41,869 nt of DNA from Pirellulales bacterium. Lineage in GTDB: Bacteria; Planctomycetota; Planctomycetia; Pirellulales; Thermoguttaceae. The DNA is taken from assembly GCA_020846145.1 (NCBI GenBank), contig JADLEL010000172.1, positions 1-41,869 on the forward strand, in the 5' to 3' direction. The first letter of the stretch is position 1. Each line of letters starts with the position of its first letter. The position numbers and the translations under genes are program-made. Shown here piece after piece: positions 1 to 7,227 of the stretch. The notes under the pieces are model-generated. The model was not told the origin of the DNA. It made no database searches and saw nothing but the letters and a program-made list of their open reading frames with translations.

Positions 1-127
1 AAACATGGACCTGTCCCCTTCCCGCGGCGCGAGGGGGACAGTCCCATTTTCGCGGCGATTAAGCACTATTAGAGCACCATAATCTTTTGCGCCGCGAAAA
101 TCGGGACAGTCCCCTGTGAACGGTTAC
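1..127 (+). repeat. Dispersed palindromic repeat, copy A (left end cut)
   Basis: This is the right part of a repeat of about 205 bp that also occurs at 9208-9412, 31425-31697 and 41728-41869, always in the same orientation. It carries the self-complementary core GGGACAGTCCC twice and inverted arms (TTTTCGCGGCG and CGCCGCGAAAA) around an AT-richer loop, so it can fold into a long hairpin. It ends with the motif CTGTGAACGGTTAC, shared with copies B and C. No coding potential is apparent. The window begins inside the element. Confidence 0.9.
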
Positions 128-366
128 GATTTTTCAATCACTCAAAAAAAACTCCGTGTCCTCCGTGTCTCCGTGGTGAGATATCCGGGCACAGCTTCGC
201 CGCGCCATCCGGGCCATCGCACTACCGCGAACGAGAAGTACTGGGAGATTCCAAGAAATGCAAGAGCCTACGAATCGGGGATATGATTCGTAGGCATCTT
301 ATAAAACGGAGAAAGCCGACGCCGCGGTACTATATTTTCCCAAACCGCGGAATGTTCCGCAGGATG
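128..366. other. Spacer between repeat A and the PEP-CTERM gene
   Basis: I see no gene here. The stretch contains a short direct repetition of CTCCGTGTC-like units (about 150-180) and the hairpin at 266-295 listed separately. A further short palindrome lies near 345-362 (GCGGAATGTTCCGC). Confidence 0.5.
266..295 (-). terminator. Hairpin downstream of the PEP-CTERM gene
   Basis: An 11-bp perfect inverted repeat (GCCTACGAATC / GATTCGTAGGC) with an 8-nt loop lies about 70 nt beyond the stop of the minus-strand gene at 367-1017. On the minus strand it is followed by a moderately T-rich stretch, not a clean run of T. It may end that transcript, or be another dispersed palindrome. Confidence 0.45.
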
Positions 367-1017
367 TTACTGTCTTCGACGGCGGCAAAAGGCCCAGCCG
401 CCGGCAGTCATTACCATTGCCAAAAGGCTCGCGATCGAAGCCGGTTCGGGAACGGTCTGTACTTGGTAATCGCTATCGGCAATCAACATGATTTTGGAAT
501 AGAGTTGCATCGGGTATTCATCGTTGGCGAAGTTGTAACTGTAGGCAATATCATTAGCTTGCAAATTGATATTTGAGATAATAACCGCCGCACTGTCAGC
601 TTGCCCGTTATCCTTTAAGATATTATTTGCCCTCAACGTTTTGCCAACGTACGCCACATTTCCGAGAAAGCATGGAACGGTGTTCTTAACGGTATAAGTT
701 CCGACAGGCAAGTCCGTAAAAGAATAATACCCATAAATGTCGGTCCAAACTTCCTTGAGGAGTTGATTGTTCTGATCGAAGAGTTGGATCGGATCGCTGC
801 GCACACCCCAATCGCCATCAGAACCTTGATCGACCACGCCATCACCGTCAAGGTCCACAAAGACAGTTCCCGAGATAATGGCTCCTTGTGAAAAGACCGG
901 GAAGGCAAGCGAAAGCACAATCGCCATCCCCAGTGGCCGGAAAGAACAGCCGAGCAGACACCTGATTCGCGCATGCCGAACGCATGCCGAAAATGGCCGG
1001 AAGAGTTTCGAGTTCAC
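367..1017 (-). CDS. PEP-CTERM sorted protein with an SdrD B-like domain
   Basis: A 216-residue exported protein. After a long N-terminal region it has a hydrophobic segment (about 31-45, AIVLSLAFPVFSQGA), then a CnaB/SdrD B-like fold at about 48-115. That domain shows the hallmarks ISGTVFVDLDGDGV and a YGYYSFTDLPVGTYTV strand pair. The C-terminus is a PEP-CTERM signal: VPEPAS, a hydrophobic helix and a final RRRR cluster, so an exosortase elsewhere in the genome should process it. The start is GTG at 1017, chosen because GGAGG lies 7 nt upstream; the next in-frame ATG (927) would remove the positive residues before the hydrophobic core. It is transcribed divergently from pcm. Its role is unknown; SdrD B domains are usually structural surface modules. 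Confidence 0.85.
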   Translation of the reverse strand: MNSKLFRPFSACVRHARIRCLLGCSFRPLGMAIVLSLAFPVFSQGAIISGTVFVDLDGDGVVDQGSDGDWGVRSDPIQLFDQNNQLLKEVWTDIYGYYSFTDLPVGTYTVKNTVPCFLGNVAYVGKTLRANNILKDNGQADSAAVIISNINLQANDIAYSYNFANDEYPMQLYSKIMLIADSDYQVQTVPEPASIASLLAMVMTAGGWAFCRRRRQ

Positions 1018-1159
1018 GCCGCTGCCTCCATCGTTGGGGTTGAAAGGATTTTGGAGATTACCTAATCCTCATCCTAATCAAATTTTATAGAATTGCAATA
1101 GGTTAAAGCGGCAAATTCGGCAGAATTCCTATTTCCTATCTTTTCTCCGTCACAAATTA

Positions 1160-1165
1160 TATAAT
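1160..1165 (+). promoter_or_regulatory. Possible -10 box ahead of pcm
   Basis: A perfect TATAAT lies in an AT-rich stretch of the divergent spacer, about 97 nt before the pcm start. I cannot find a convincing -35 box at 16-18 nt upstream, so this is only a candidate. Confidence 0.3.
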
Positions 1166-1261
1166 TAGAGGATTGCAAGGCGAGAGATTGGCGAATTTCT
1201 TCCGCATTCACCCCCTCTTTAGGGTTATTTTCTGCCATTGAAACCGATAAAGGCTCAGTTC

Positions 1262-1912
1262 ATGGAGGAATGTCATCTACCGATTACGAGACACGAGATG
1301 GTCCGCCGTCAGTTGCGGGCGAGGGGGATTGTCGATCCGCGGGTGCTGAACGCGATGGAAAAAATTCCCCGCGAGCGATTCGTTCCGCCCGATTCGATGG
1401 ATCAAGCCTACGCCGACCGCGCCTTGTGCATCGGCTGCGAGCAGACCATCAGCCAGCCGTATATCGTGGCGTTGATGACCGAGGCCTTGGAACTCGACGG
1501 CGGCGAAACGGTGCTCGAAATCGGCACCGGCAGCGGTTATCAGACGGCGATTCTCGCCGAACTCGCCCGCGAAGTTTTCAGCATCGAACGCTTGGCTCCG
1601 TTGGCCGAGCAATCGCGGAAGACGCTCGACGAACTGGATTATCATAACGTAACGATTCGCGTCGGCGACGGCACGCTGGGGTGGCCGGAGCGCGCGCCCT
1701 TCGCGCGGATCATCGTTACGGCAATGGCGGCCGAATGCCCTCCGGCGCTGTTCGCGCAGCTCGCCGAGGGGGGCATCCTCGTCATCCCCCTGGGCGAGCG
1801 CGAGTCGCAGACACTCGAAGCGATCCGCAAAGTCGAGGGCCGCAAGCATTCCACTTCGATCGCCGGCTGTCGGTTCGTGCCGCTGATCGGCGAACAAGGT
1901 TGGCCGCCGTGA
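1262..1912 (+). CDS. pcm: Protein-L-isoaspartate O-methyltransferase
   Basis: A 216-residue cytoplasmic repair enzyme that methylates L-isoaspartyl residues in damaged proteins using S-adenosylmethionine. Visible family signs: the early motif RERFVPPDSMDQAYADRAL, the substrate-pocket stretch QTISQPYIVALMTEAL, SAM-binding motif I VLEIGTGSGYQTAILAEL (about residue 84), a motif II acid in VFSIERL, and the GDGTLGWPERAPF segment typical of PCMT. The length fits the family. An in-frame TTG at 1238 would add eight residues; I prefer the ATG at 1262 because AAAGG lies about 10 nt before it. The gene stands alone between the PEP-CTERM gene and the Tad locus. Confidence 0.95.
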   Translation: MEECHLPITRHEMVRRQLRARGIVDPRVLNAMEKIPRERFVPPDSMDQAYADRALCIGCEQTISQPYIVALMTEALELDGGETVLEIGTGSGYQTAILAELAREVFSIERLAPLAEQSRKTLDELDYHNVTIRVGDGTLGWPERAPFARIIVTAMAAECPPALFAQLAEGGILVIPLGERESQTLEAIRKVEGRKHSTSIAGCRFVPLIGEQGWPP

Positions 1913-2007
1913 GGCATAACCGCTACGATCGTTAAATCTCCCTCGTGAACGGCGGCGGTCGCCCGAAAATTCTTTGGAATCCCCAAGATTTTCTCACGTT
2001 TCGCCAT

Positions 2008-2013
2008 TTGACA
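2008..2013 (+). promoter_or_regulatory. Possible -35 box upstream of the riboswitch
   Basis: A perfect TTGACA about 180 nt upstream of the c-di-GMP aptamer. The best -10-like match (TTTAAT, about 20 nt further) is spaced too far for a good sigma-70 promoter, so confidence is low. Confidence 0.25.
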
Positions 2014-2189
2014 ATCGGGAAATCCGACCTAGGTTTAATGGTAGAGGCAAGACGCGAATGCGTCAGCCTGAGCAAAGGGAAGGCCCCGGCGGTCTTCCAA
2101 GCGTGGCGTGCTTGTCAGCCGGAAACGCGCGAGCCGCGTTTTCCACGAAGGCTAATTACGCCCGCTATCGGGCCTGCAGCCTCGACATC

Positions 2190-2270
2190 CTCGATAAAGG
2201 CAAACCGGTCGCAAGGCCGGGACGCAAAGCCTAGGGCCGGCTTTTTTGGCCGGCAGCCTGGTTGCCGACA
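2190..2270 (+). promoter_or_regulatory. Cyclic di-GMP-I (GEMM) riboswitch aptamer upstream of flp
   Basis: The stretch matches the GEMM-I aptamer in order. It has a 5' AAAGGCAAACC, a first hairpin CCGGTC-GCAA-GGCCGG capped by the GCAA (GNRA) tetraloop, the invariant core GGGACGCAAAGCC, a second stem (GGGCCGGC / GGCCGGC), and the 3' GGTTGCC that pairs with the 5' GGCAA. The GNRA loop and its receptor helix are as in the well-studied Vibrio Vc2 aptamer. It lies 180 nt before the flp start, on the same strand. Binding of the second messenger c-di-GMP would control transcription or translation of the pilin and perhaps of the Tad genes after it. This was recognised by eye, not by a covariance search. 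Confidence 0.9.
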
Positions 2271-2324
2271 GGGTGAAATACCAAAGCATTCGGCAAGCGA
2301 CGAGGACGGAGGCGCTTTACTAAA

Positions 2325-2377
2325 TTGGGATCCCGCGGATAGATTGCAGGCCGCGCCCGCTTGGGCGTACGATCCAA
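2325..2377 (+). promoter_or_regulatory. Possible expression-platform hairpin
   Basis: Between aptamer and pilin the arms TTGGGATC and GATCCAA can pair (one bulge). Inside them are GCGG/CCGC and a small CGCCC-GCTT-GGGCG hairpin. It could be the switching part of the riboswitch. No clear run of T follows, so a classic terminator mechanism is not demonstrated. Confidence 0.35.
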
Positions 2378-2449
2378 GGGAGCCCGTTGGTTTCAATTTT
2401 CCGGTTGATTTTCCCACTTCGGGACCATAACTGGAATGGAGGATTTCCC

Positions 2450-2623
2450 ATGAACTCGCTCGCTCTGAAGTTGCGTCGTTTCCTCGTTTCGGAGGATGGC
2501 CCCACCGCCGTCGAATACGCGGTGATGCTGGCTCTGATTATCATCGTCTGCTTGGCGGCGATCGGCACCATCGGCACGAACGCCAATACGACGTTCACGA
2601 ACGTCGCGGCCAAATTGGGCTAG
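2450..2623 (+). CDS. flp: Flp-family type IVb pilin
   Basis: A 57-residue prepilin, the main subunit of the Tad/Flp fibre. It has a short basic leader (MNSLALKLRRFLVSEDG), then the Flp processing site G-PTAVEYAVMLALI with the conserved Glu-Tyr pair at +5/+6 after the glycine, one hydrophobic helix and a short Asn/Thr-rich tail. The length is typical. The start at ATG 2450 is set by GGAGG at 2438-2442. It follows a c-di-GMP riboswitch and is followed by a terminator, so it can be transcribed as a separate abundant message. The prepilin peptidase gene downstream would process it. Confidence 0.93.
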   Translation: MNSLALKLRRFLVSEDGPTAVEYAVMLALIIIVCLAAIGTIGTNANTTFTNVAAKLG

Positions 2624-2690
2624 TAGGCGTTTCGGCCTACCGCCACGGAGTTTGGGCCTAAATCGCGCCCAAGCGAAAAAAACCGGATAA

Positions 2691-2731
2691 CCCCCTCGGC
2701 GTCAAAATTTGATCCCGAGGGGGAATTTTTT
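2691..2731 (+). terminator. Intrinsic terminator after flp
   Basis: A 9-bp GC-rich stem (CCCCCTCGG / CCGAGGGGG) with an AT-rich loop is followed directly by AATTTTTT. It lies about 70 nt after the pilin stop. Partial read-through here would give much more pilin than assembly machinery, a common arrangement in pilus operons. Confidence 0.85.
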
Positions 2732-2745
2732 GACCTATGATTGAA

Positions 2746-2872
<127 letters not shown>

Positions 2873-2914
2873 ATTTCCTTCAACCAAACCTTTCGGAGCG
2901 TGGAGCAACAAGTC

Positions 2915-3481
2915 ATGCCAAGTTGGCAATCTCTCAGCGGTGCGTTTACGGAGCATTGGGATATTTGGCTGGTTACGGCGGTACTCGTCGTGGCGGCCGC
3001 GATCGACGGTTGGAAACTGAAAGTTCCCAATTGGATCACTTTCCCTTTTGTCATCAGCGGTTGGATTTACTGGACCGCTTCCCACGGCATGGAAGGCCTG
3101 GGCTGGAGCCTCGTGGGAACGCTGGTGGGATTAGCGCTTCTTCTGCCCGCTTACGCCATTGGCGGAATGGGGGCGGGCGACGTTAAATTACTTGCGGGCG
3201 TGGGGGCTTGGGTTTGCGGCACCCACACTTTTTACGCCTTTTGTCTTTCGGCGATCGTCGGCGGAGCGATTGCCTTGGGAATGGTGGTCGTGGGGAAGAA
3301 GTGGCGGCACCATTCCAGCCAGTTCAAGAATATCGTCAATGAGATCCTGGTGATTCGCGATCCGAATCAACTCGCGGCCATCGCCGCGGAGCGAAAAAGC
3401 TCGATGCTGCTGCTACCTTATGGAATACCAATCGCGATCGGCACAATTGCCTATTTTATCTGGACGGGGATGCTGCCATGA
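2915..3481 (+). CDS. cpaA: Prepilin peptidase, type IV leader peptidase (A24) family
   Basis: A polytopic membrane protein of 188 residues, the TadV/CpaA-type aspartic peptidase that trims the Flp leader. Two expected catalytic aspartates are visible: one in the first helix (AAAIDGWKLKVPN) and one in the GxGD motif (GMGAGDVKLL). About five hydrophobic segments are spread along the chain. The length fits the short TadV type that lacks the methylation domain. An in-frame GTG at 2900 is possible, but ATG 2915 has GGAG at good spacing. Its stop overlaps the tadE start by four bases (ATGA), which suggests translational coupling. Confidence 0.93.
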   Translation: MPSWQSLSGAFTEHWDIWLVTAVLVVAAAIDGWKLKVPNWITFPFVISGWIYWTASHGMEGLGWSLVGTLVGLALLLPAYAIGGMGAGDVKLLAGVGAWVCGTHTFYAFCLSAIVGGAIALGMVVVGKKWRHHSSQFKNIVNEILVIRDPNQLAAIAAERKSSMLLLPYGIPIAIGTIAYFIWTGMLP

Positions 3482-4023
3482 AAACTCCTATACTACCCAT
3501 GCTAAGCAATCAGAAACGGTTTTTTTTGAAGCAATCTCCCCCCGACGCGCGAATTCCGCCGACCGGGGAAGATAAACCGCAGATCGGTTGTCGTTCCTGC
3601 CGAAAAAGACGAGGAGCGGCGGCTGTCGAATTTGCGATTATTGCGCCGTTGTTTTTCCTCCTGGTGTTCGGGATGATCGAATTCGGGCGGATGGTCATGG
3701 TGCAACAAATCCTGACCAATGCCTCGCGAGAAGGGGCAAGGAAAGCGGTATTGGACGGTTCCACGACCACGGACGTCGTGAATACGGTCCTCACGAACTT
3801 GAGCGACGCTAAGATCACCGCCAGCACGAGCAACGTTACCATTAATCCGGCAAATCCGGCGACGGCGAATTATGGCGATCCGATCACCGTGACGGTTACC
3901 ATCCCCTTCAGCCAGGTGAGTTGGCTGCCCGCGCCGATGCTGCTGAGTTTTTTGCCGAGCGGACAGACGGATATAACCTTAACCGCCGCGACGGTCATGC
4001 GCCGCGAAACGGTGCAACAATAG
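3478..4023 (+). CDS. tadE: TadE-like pseudopilin
   Basis: A 181-residue single-span protein. The TadE signature follows a 46-residue basic leader: RRGAAAVEFAIIAPLFFLLV, then FGMIEFGRMVMVQQILTNAS and REGARKAVL. The rest is a Thr/Asn-rich extracytoplasmic domain. TadE proteins are minor pseudopilins processed by the same peptidase and needed for Flp assembly. The leader is longer than usual and contains a Cys pair and many prolines. The gene overlaps cpaA by four bases. Only one TadE-type gene is present; no TadF or TadG partner is visible in the window. Confidence 0.9.
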   Translation: MKTPILPMLSNQKRFFLKQSPPDARIPPTGEDKPQIGCRSCRKRRGAAAVEFAIIAPLFFLLVFGMIEFGRMVMVQQILTNASREGARKAVLDGSTTTDVVNTVLTNLSDAKITASTSNVTINPANPATANYGDPITVTVTIPFSQVSWLPAPMLLSFLPSGQTDITLTAATVMRRETVQQ

Positions 4024-4060
4024 TGAGGGATTAGGGGATAGGGATTAGGGATTAGGTTCG
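4024..4060. repeat. GGGATTA heptanucleotide repeats
   Basis: Four imperfect GGGATTA heptamers follow directly after the tadE stop. They are a different sequence from the AATGATG arrays but share the same 7-nt period. A single SD-like GGAG lies at the 3' side of this spacer, before cpaB. Confidence 0.75.
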
Positions 4061-4113
4061 GAAGGGCCGCTATTCTCTATCCTCCATCACCTAGCCCCAA
4101 GTTTGGAGTTCCC

Positions 4114-5367
4114 ATGCGAGCTAAATCCTTGGCATTGCTTATGTTGGCGCTGGGCTGCGGCCTGGTCGCGTCGATCGGCATTACGCAGGTGATGGCGAAG
4201 CGGGACGCCGCGCCGACGAATTCGGGCGAAACGGAGTCGATCTTCATCGCCGTGAAAGACATTCCACTCGGCGAGCGCCTCACCACCGAGGCCTTGAAAC
4301 TCGAAGCCTGGCCCAAGGATAAAATACCCCCGGGAGCTTGTTCCAAAATCGAGGATATCGAAGGCTGCCGCACGCGGGCCAAACTGTATGCCGGCGAGCC
4401 GATATTGGCGAAAAAACTCCTCGGCAAAGGGGCAAGTTTGCAGGGCGACAGCGCACTCATTCCCGCCGGTTATCGCGTGGTGCCCGTGAAAGTCGATAAC
4501 GTGAGCGGGGGACCGGGCCTGATCACGCCCGGCGACCGCGTCGATGTGCTCGTCCACCTCACGCGGAATCCCCATCAAGAGATTTACGATACGAGCACGC
4601 GCACGATTCTTCAAGACATTAAAGTCTTCGCCGTGAACGACATCGTCGATATCGGAGAGCAGAAGGAGAGCAAAGACAAGGAAAAATTGGCCGCCAAAAC
4701 GATTTCACTTTTAGTGACGCCGGCGCAGGCCGCCAAACTCACGCTGGCCAGCGAGATGGGCAAAGTTCGCTTGATCATGCGTTCGCCCGACGATAACAGC
4801 AATTCCCTCGACGGAAATTCGAGTCCGAGCGAACTCTTCGGGGGATCGAGCAATGCGCTCCGCGACAAGGAAAAACTGTTCGCGCCCGATACGCCGCCCG
4901 CCGCGCCAAAAAACACCGGGCTGACGAACCTCTTGGACGACATCCGGAAAAACATGGCGGCGAGGCCGAAAGTAACGCTCTCCGTCGTTCCCAGCGAAAC
5001 CTGGACGATGCGGTTGTTGCAGCCCAACGGCATCAATGAATTGATCCTGGAAGCCGACACCGGTCCGCACGCGGCGAAAATGCCGCAAGGCGCATGGCAT
5101 CTCTCGAGCGCCAACTTGATCAGCGCAAACGGCGGCGCGGGCAGCAACCTCGGCAGCACTAACAAGACAACTTCGCCGCCGCCTACCGCCCCGGCAGCGA
5201 AAGAACCCGCGACGAGTTTACCCGGCCCCCCTCCCACCGAGCCGTCCGCCGAACCGAACACGGTTCCGGCCGCGAATCCGCCGGATAGCAAACCGCTTCC
5301 CAAAGATCCGTTTGCCGATCCCTATGCCAATCCCGCCGACGCGGCTAATCCAGTCTCGGGAGGGTAG
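4114..5367 (+). CDS. cpaB: Flp pilus assembly protein CpaB/RcpC (SAF domain)
   Basis: A 417-residue envelope protein of the Tad machine. Residues 1-28 form a signal-anchor. A SAF domain follows (about 44-115; FIAVKDIPLGERLTTEALKL ... GEPILAKKLL). Then comes the RcpC/CpaB domain beginning IPAGYRVVPVKVDNVSGGPG and GDRVDVLVHL. A low-complexity Pro/Ala/Asn tail starts near residue 345. CpaB/RcpC acts in the periplasm close to the secretin and is thought to gate or stabilise it. The start has TTTGGAG upstream. The long proline-rich C-terminus is an addition compared with shorter proteobacterial CpaB. Confidence 0.93.
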   Translation: MRAKSLALLMLALGCGLVASIGITQVMAKRDAAPTNSGETESIFIAVKDIPLGERLTTEALKLEAWPKDKIPPGACSKIEDIEGCRTRAKLYAGEPILAKKLLGKGASLQGDSALIPAGYRVVPVKVDNVSGGPGLITPGDRVDVLVHLTRNPHQEIYDTSTRTILQDIKVFAVNDIVDIGEQKESKDKEKLAAKTISLLVTPAQAAKLTLASEMGKVRLIMRSPDDNSNSLDGNSSPSELFGGSSNALRDKEKLFAPDTPPAAPKNTGLTNLLDDIRKNMAARPKVTLSVVPSETWTMRLLQPNGINELILEADTGPHAAKMPQGAWHLSSANLISANGGAGSNLGSTNKTTSPPPTAPAAKEPATSLPGPPPTEPSAEPNTVPAANPPDSKPLPKDPFADPYANPADAANPVSGG

Positions 5368-5504
5368 GGTAGGACCGATAATTTATCGCTCCCGCGCAGA
5401 GAATATTCGCGTTGAATCGCAATGCTATAAACCGGATAACTCACGATATCCGATAAACTTACCGGGCAACGATTGCCCCGGTTTTAGATGCAAGGAATTC
5501 AAGG
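5368..5504. other. Spacer between cpaB and the secretin gene with a small hairpin
   Basis: No gene is seen. A hairpin at 5461-5484 (ACCGGG-CAA / TTG-CCCCGGT, one bulge) is followed by TTTTA, resembling a weak terminator or attenuator 20 nt before the secretin start. An AAGGA ribosome site at about 5492 serves the next gene. Confidence 0.45.
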
Positions 5505-7118
5505 ATGATCGAGCATCAGGTTCTGAGGCGCGTCTTCGCGCCGTTGGCGGTCGCGTGCATTCTAGCGGCGTCCTTGCGGGCGCAGACGAATGCCATTTCC
5601 TTACCGTTGAACAACAACGCCTCGCTCAATTTCGAGGTCAAATTGCCCCACGAGCGGATGGAGATGACGGCCTCGACGAGCCGCATCCTCACAATGGCGC
5701 AAAAAATCCCGCAGGCGCAGGTCAACAATCCCGACCTGCTGGACCTCACGCCGCTCTCGCCGACGCAAATCCAGGTTTCGGCGAAGAAGGCGGGCGTTAC
5801 GCAAATCAACCTTTGGGACGAAGAAAAGAAGCTCTATACGATCGATGTGATCGTCTATGGCGACGCCCAAGAGTTGACCCTGCTCTTGAAGAGTCAATTT
5901 CCGAATTGCAGCCTGAAAATCGTGCCGGTGGCCAGTTCGGTGCTGATTTCCGGCTACGTCGATAAGGCCGAGCACGTCGATAAGATCATCCAGATCGCCC
6001 AGGAATTCTACCCCAAAGTCATCAACAACATGACCTTGGGGGGCGTGCAAACGGTGCTGTTGCACGTCAAACTGATGGAAGTCTCGCGGACCAAGCTCCG
6101 CCGTTGCGGCATGGATTGGAGCAACGTGAGCGGCGGCGGGACCATCACCTCCACGGTGGGGGACATCGCCTCCAGCGTGAGCGAGCCGGCGACGTTCACC
6201 TTCAGTCTCATTAGCGGCGGCGACACCTTTGCCGCCGTCTTGGACTGCTTGCGGCAGGACAACCTGCTGAAAATCCTGGCCGAGCCGAAATTGGTGACGC
6301 AGAGCGGCCGCGCGGCGTCGTTCAATTCGGGCGGCGAAATTCCCGTGCCCGTCCCGCAAAGCTTGGGCACGGTGACCATCGAATGGAAAAAATACGGCGC
6401 GCAAGTCGATTTCGTGCCGATCGTGCTGGGGAACGGTAAAATCCGCCTCGAAGTCCGCCCCCGCGTGAGCGAGTTGGACACGGCGCGAAGCATCACCATT
6501 CAGGGCACGCTGATACCGGGCATCCGCTCGCGCGACGCCGACACCGCGGTGGAATTGACCGCCGGCCAAACGCTGGCGATCGCCGGATTGGTGTCCAGCC
6601 GCGAAGAGGGCGAAAACAAAGGATTGCCGTGGATCAGCGAGGTGCCGTATTTGGGAGTGCCTTTCCGGCGGGTCAAGAGCACGACCAACGAAGTCGAATT
6701 GTTGATTCTCGTTACGCCGGAGCTGGTCGGCCCGATGGACGCCTCCGAAGTGCCGCCGTGCGGGCCGGGAATGAGCACCACCAGCCCGACCGATTGGGAA
6801 CTCTACATGAAAGGGCATCTCGAAGTGCCGAATTGCTGCCCGAACGGCGATCCGAACGCTCCGCCGGACGGCATGATCGGACCCGAAGAAATGTCGGCTC
6901 CCTCGGCATCCGGGGCGATGACGCCGGTGAACCGGGCGAATTTCCGGGCAAATTCCGGCGCGGGAACGGTGCAAACCGTGCAGCGCGCGAACGGACCAAC
7001 CTCTCAAACTCGTTACAATTCGTCCAAACCGAATCCCGTTGCCGCGGATTCCCGCGCCAACGGCGCAAATCCACCCTCGCCGTTCGTCGGCCCCGTCGGT
7101 TATGACGTAATTAAGTAA
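5505..7118 (+). CDS. cpaC: Tad/Flp outer-membrane secretin CpaC/RcpA
   Basis: A 537-residue secretin that forms the outer-membrane channel for the Flp fibre. It has a signal peptide (about 1-26) and an N-terminal pilus-formation domain ending in KAGVTQINLWDEEKKLYTIDV. A BON-like segment follows (VASSVLISGYVDKAEHVDKI). The secretin core runs from about 185 to 405: DNLLKILAEPKLVTQSGRAA, GEIPVP, VDFVPIVLGNGKIRLEVRP, LTAGQTLAIAGLVSS and a VELLILVTPELV ending. An Asn/Pro/Ser-rich tail of roughly 130 residues follows, longer than in the proteobacterial family. Start ATG 5505 has AAGGA 8 nt upstream. It sits between cpaB and tadZ as in typical tad loci. Confidence 0.95.
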   Translation: MIEHQVLRRVFAPLAVACILAASLRAQTNAISLPLNNNASLNFEVKLPHERMEMTASTSRILTMAQKIPQAQVNNPDLLDLTPLSPTQIQVSAKKAGVTQINLWDEEKKLYTIDVIVYGDAQELTLLLKSQFPNCSLKIVPVASSVLISGYVDKAEHVDKIIQIAQEFYPKVINNMTLGGVQTVLLHVKLMEVSRTKLRRCGMDWSNVSGGGTITSTVGDIASSVSEPATFTFSLISGGDTFAAVLDCLRQDNLLKILAEPKLVTQSGRAASFNSGGEIPVPVPQSLGTVTIEWKKYGAQVDFVPIVLGNGKIRLEVRPRVSELDTARSITIQGTLIPGIRSRDADTAVELTAGQTLAIAGLVSSREEGENKGLPWISEVPYLGVPFRRVKSTTNEVELLILVTPELVGPMDASEVPPCGPGMSTTSPTDWELYMKGHLEVPNCCPNGDPNAPPDGMIGPEEMSAPSASGAMTPVNRANFRANSGAGTVQTVQRANGPTSQTRYNSSKPNPVAADSRANGANPPSPFVGPVGYDVIK

Positions 7119-7142
7119 TGAGGGAGGCAGGGGACAGAAAAA

Positions 7143-7192
7143 GTAGGTTATGCTTTAGCATAACATCGGTGTTATGCTAAAGCATAACCTAC
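7143..7192. repeat. GTTATGCTTTAGCATAAC palindromic repeat, copy 1
   Basis: Two inverted 22-nt arms (GTAGGTTATGCTTTAGCATAAC and its complement) flank a 6-nt loop, and each arm is itself palindromic. A second copy is at 38349-38419. It lies between the secretin and tadZ and could act as a transcription pause or processing site. Confidence 0.9.
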
Positions 7193-7227
7193 TCTGTCCC
7201 CTGTCCCCTGCCCACTGCCCGACATCC

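Noticed and set aside
1945..2430. An open frame of 161 codons before flp
   Set aside because: It runs across the c-di-GMP aptamer, has no SD or family features and ends before the pilin SD; the RNA explanation is far better.
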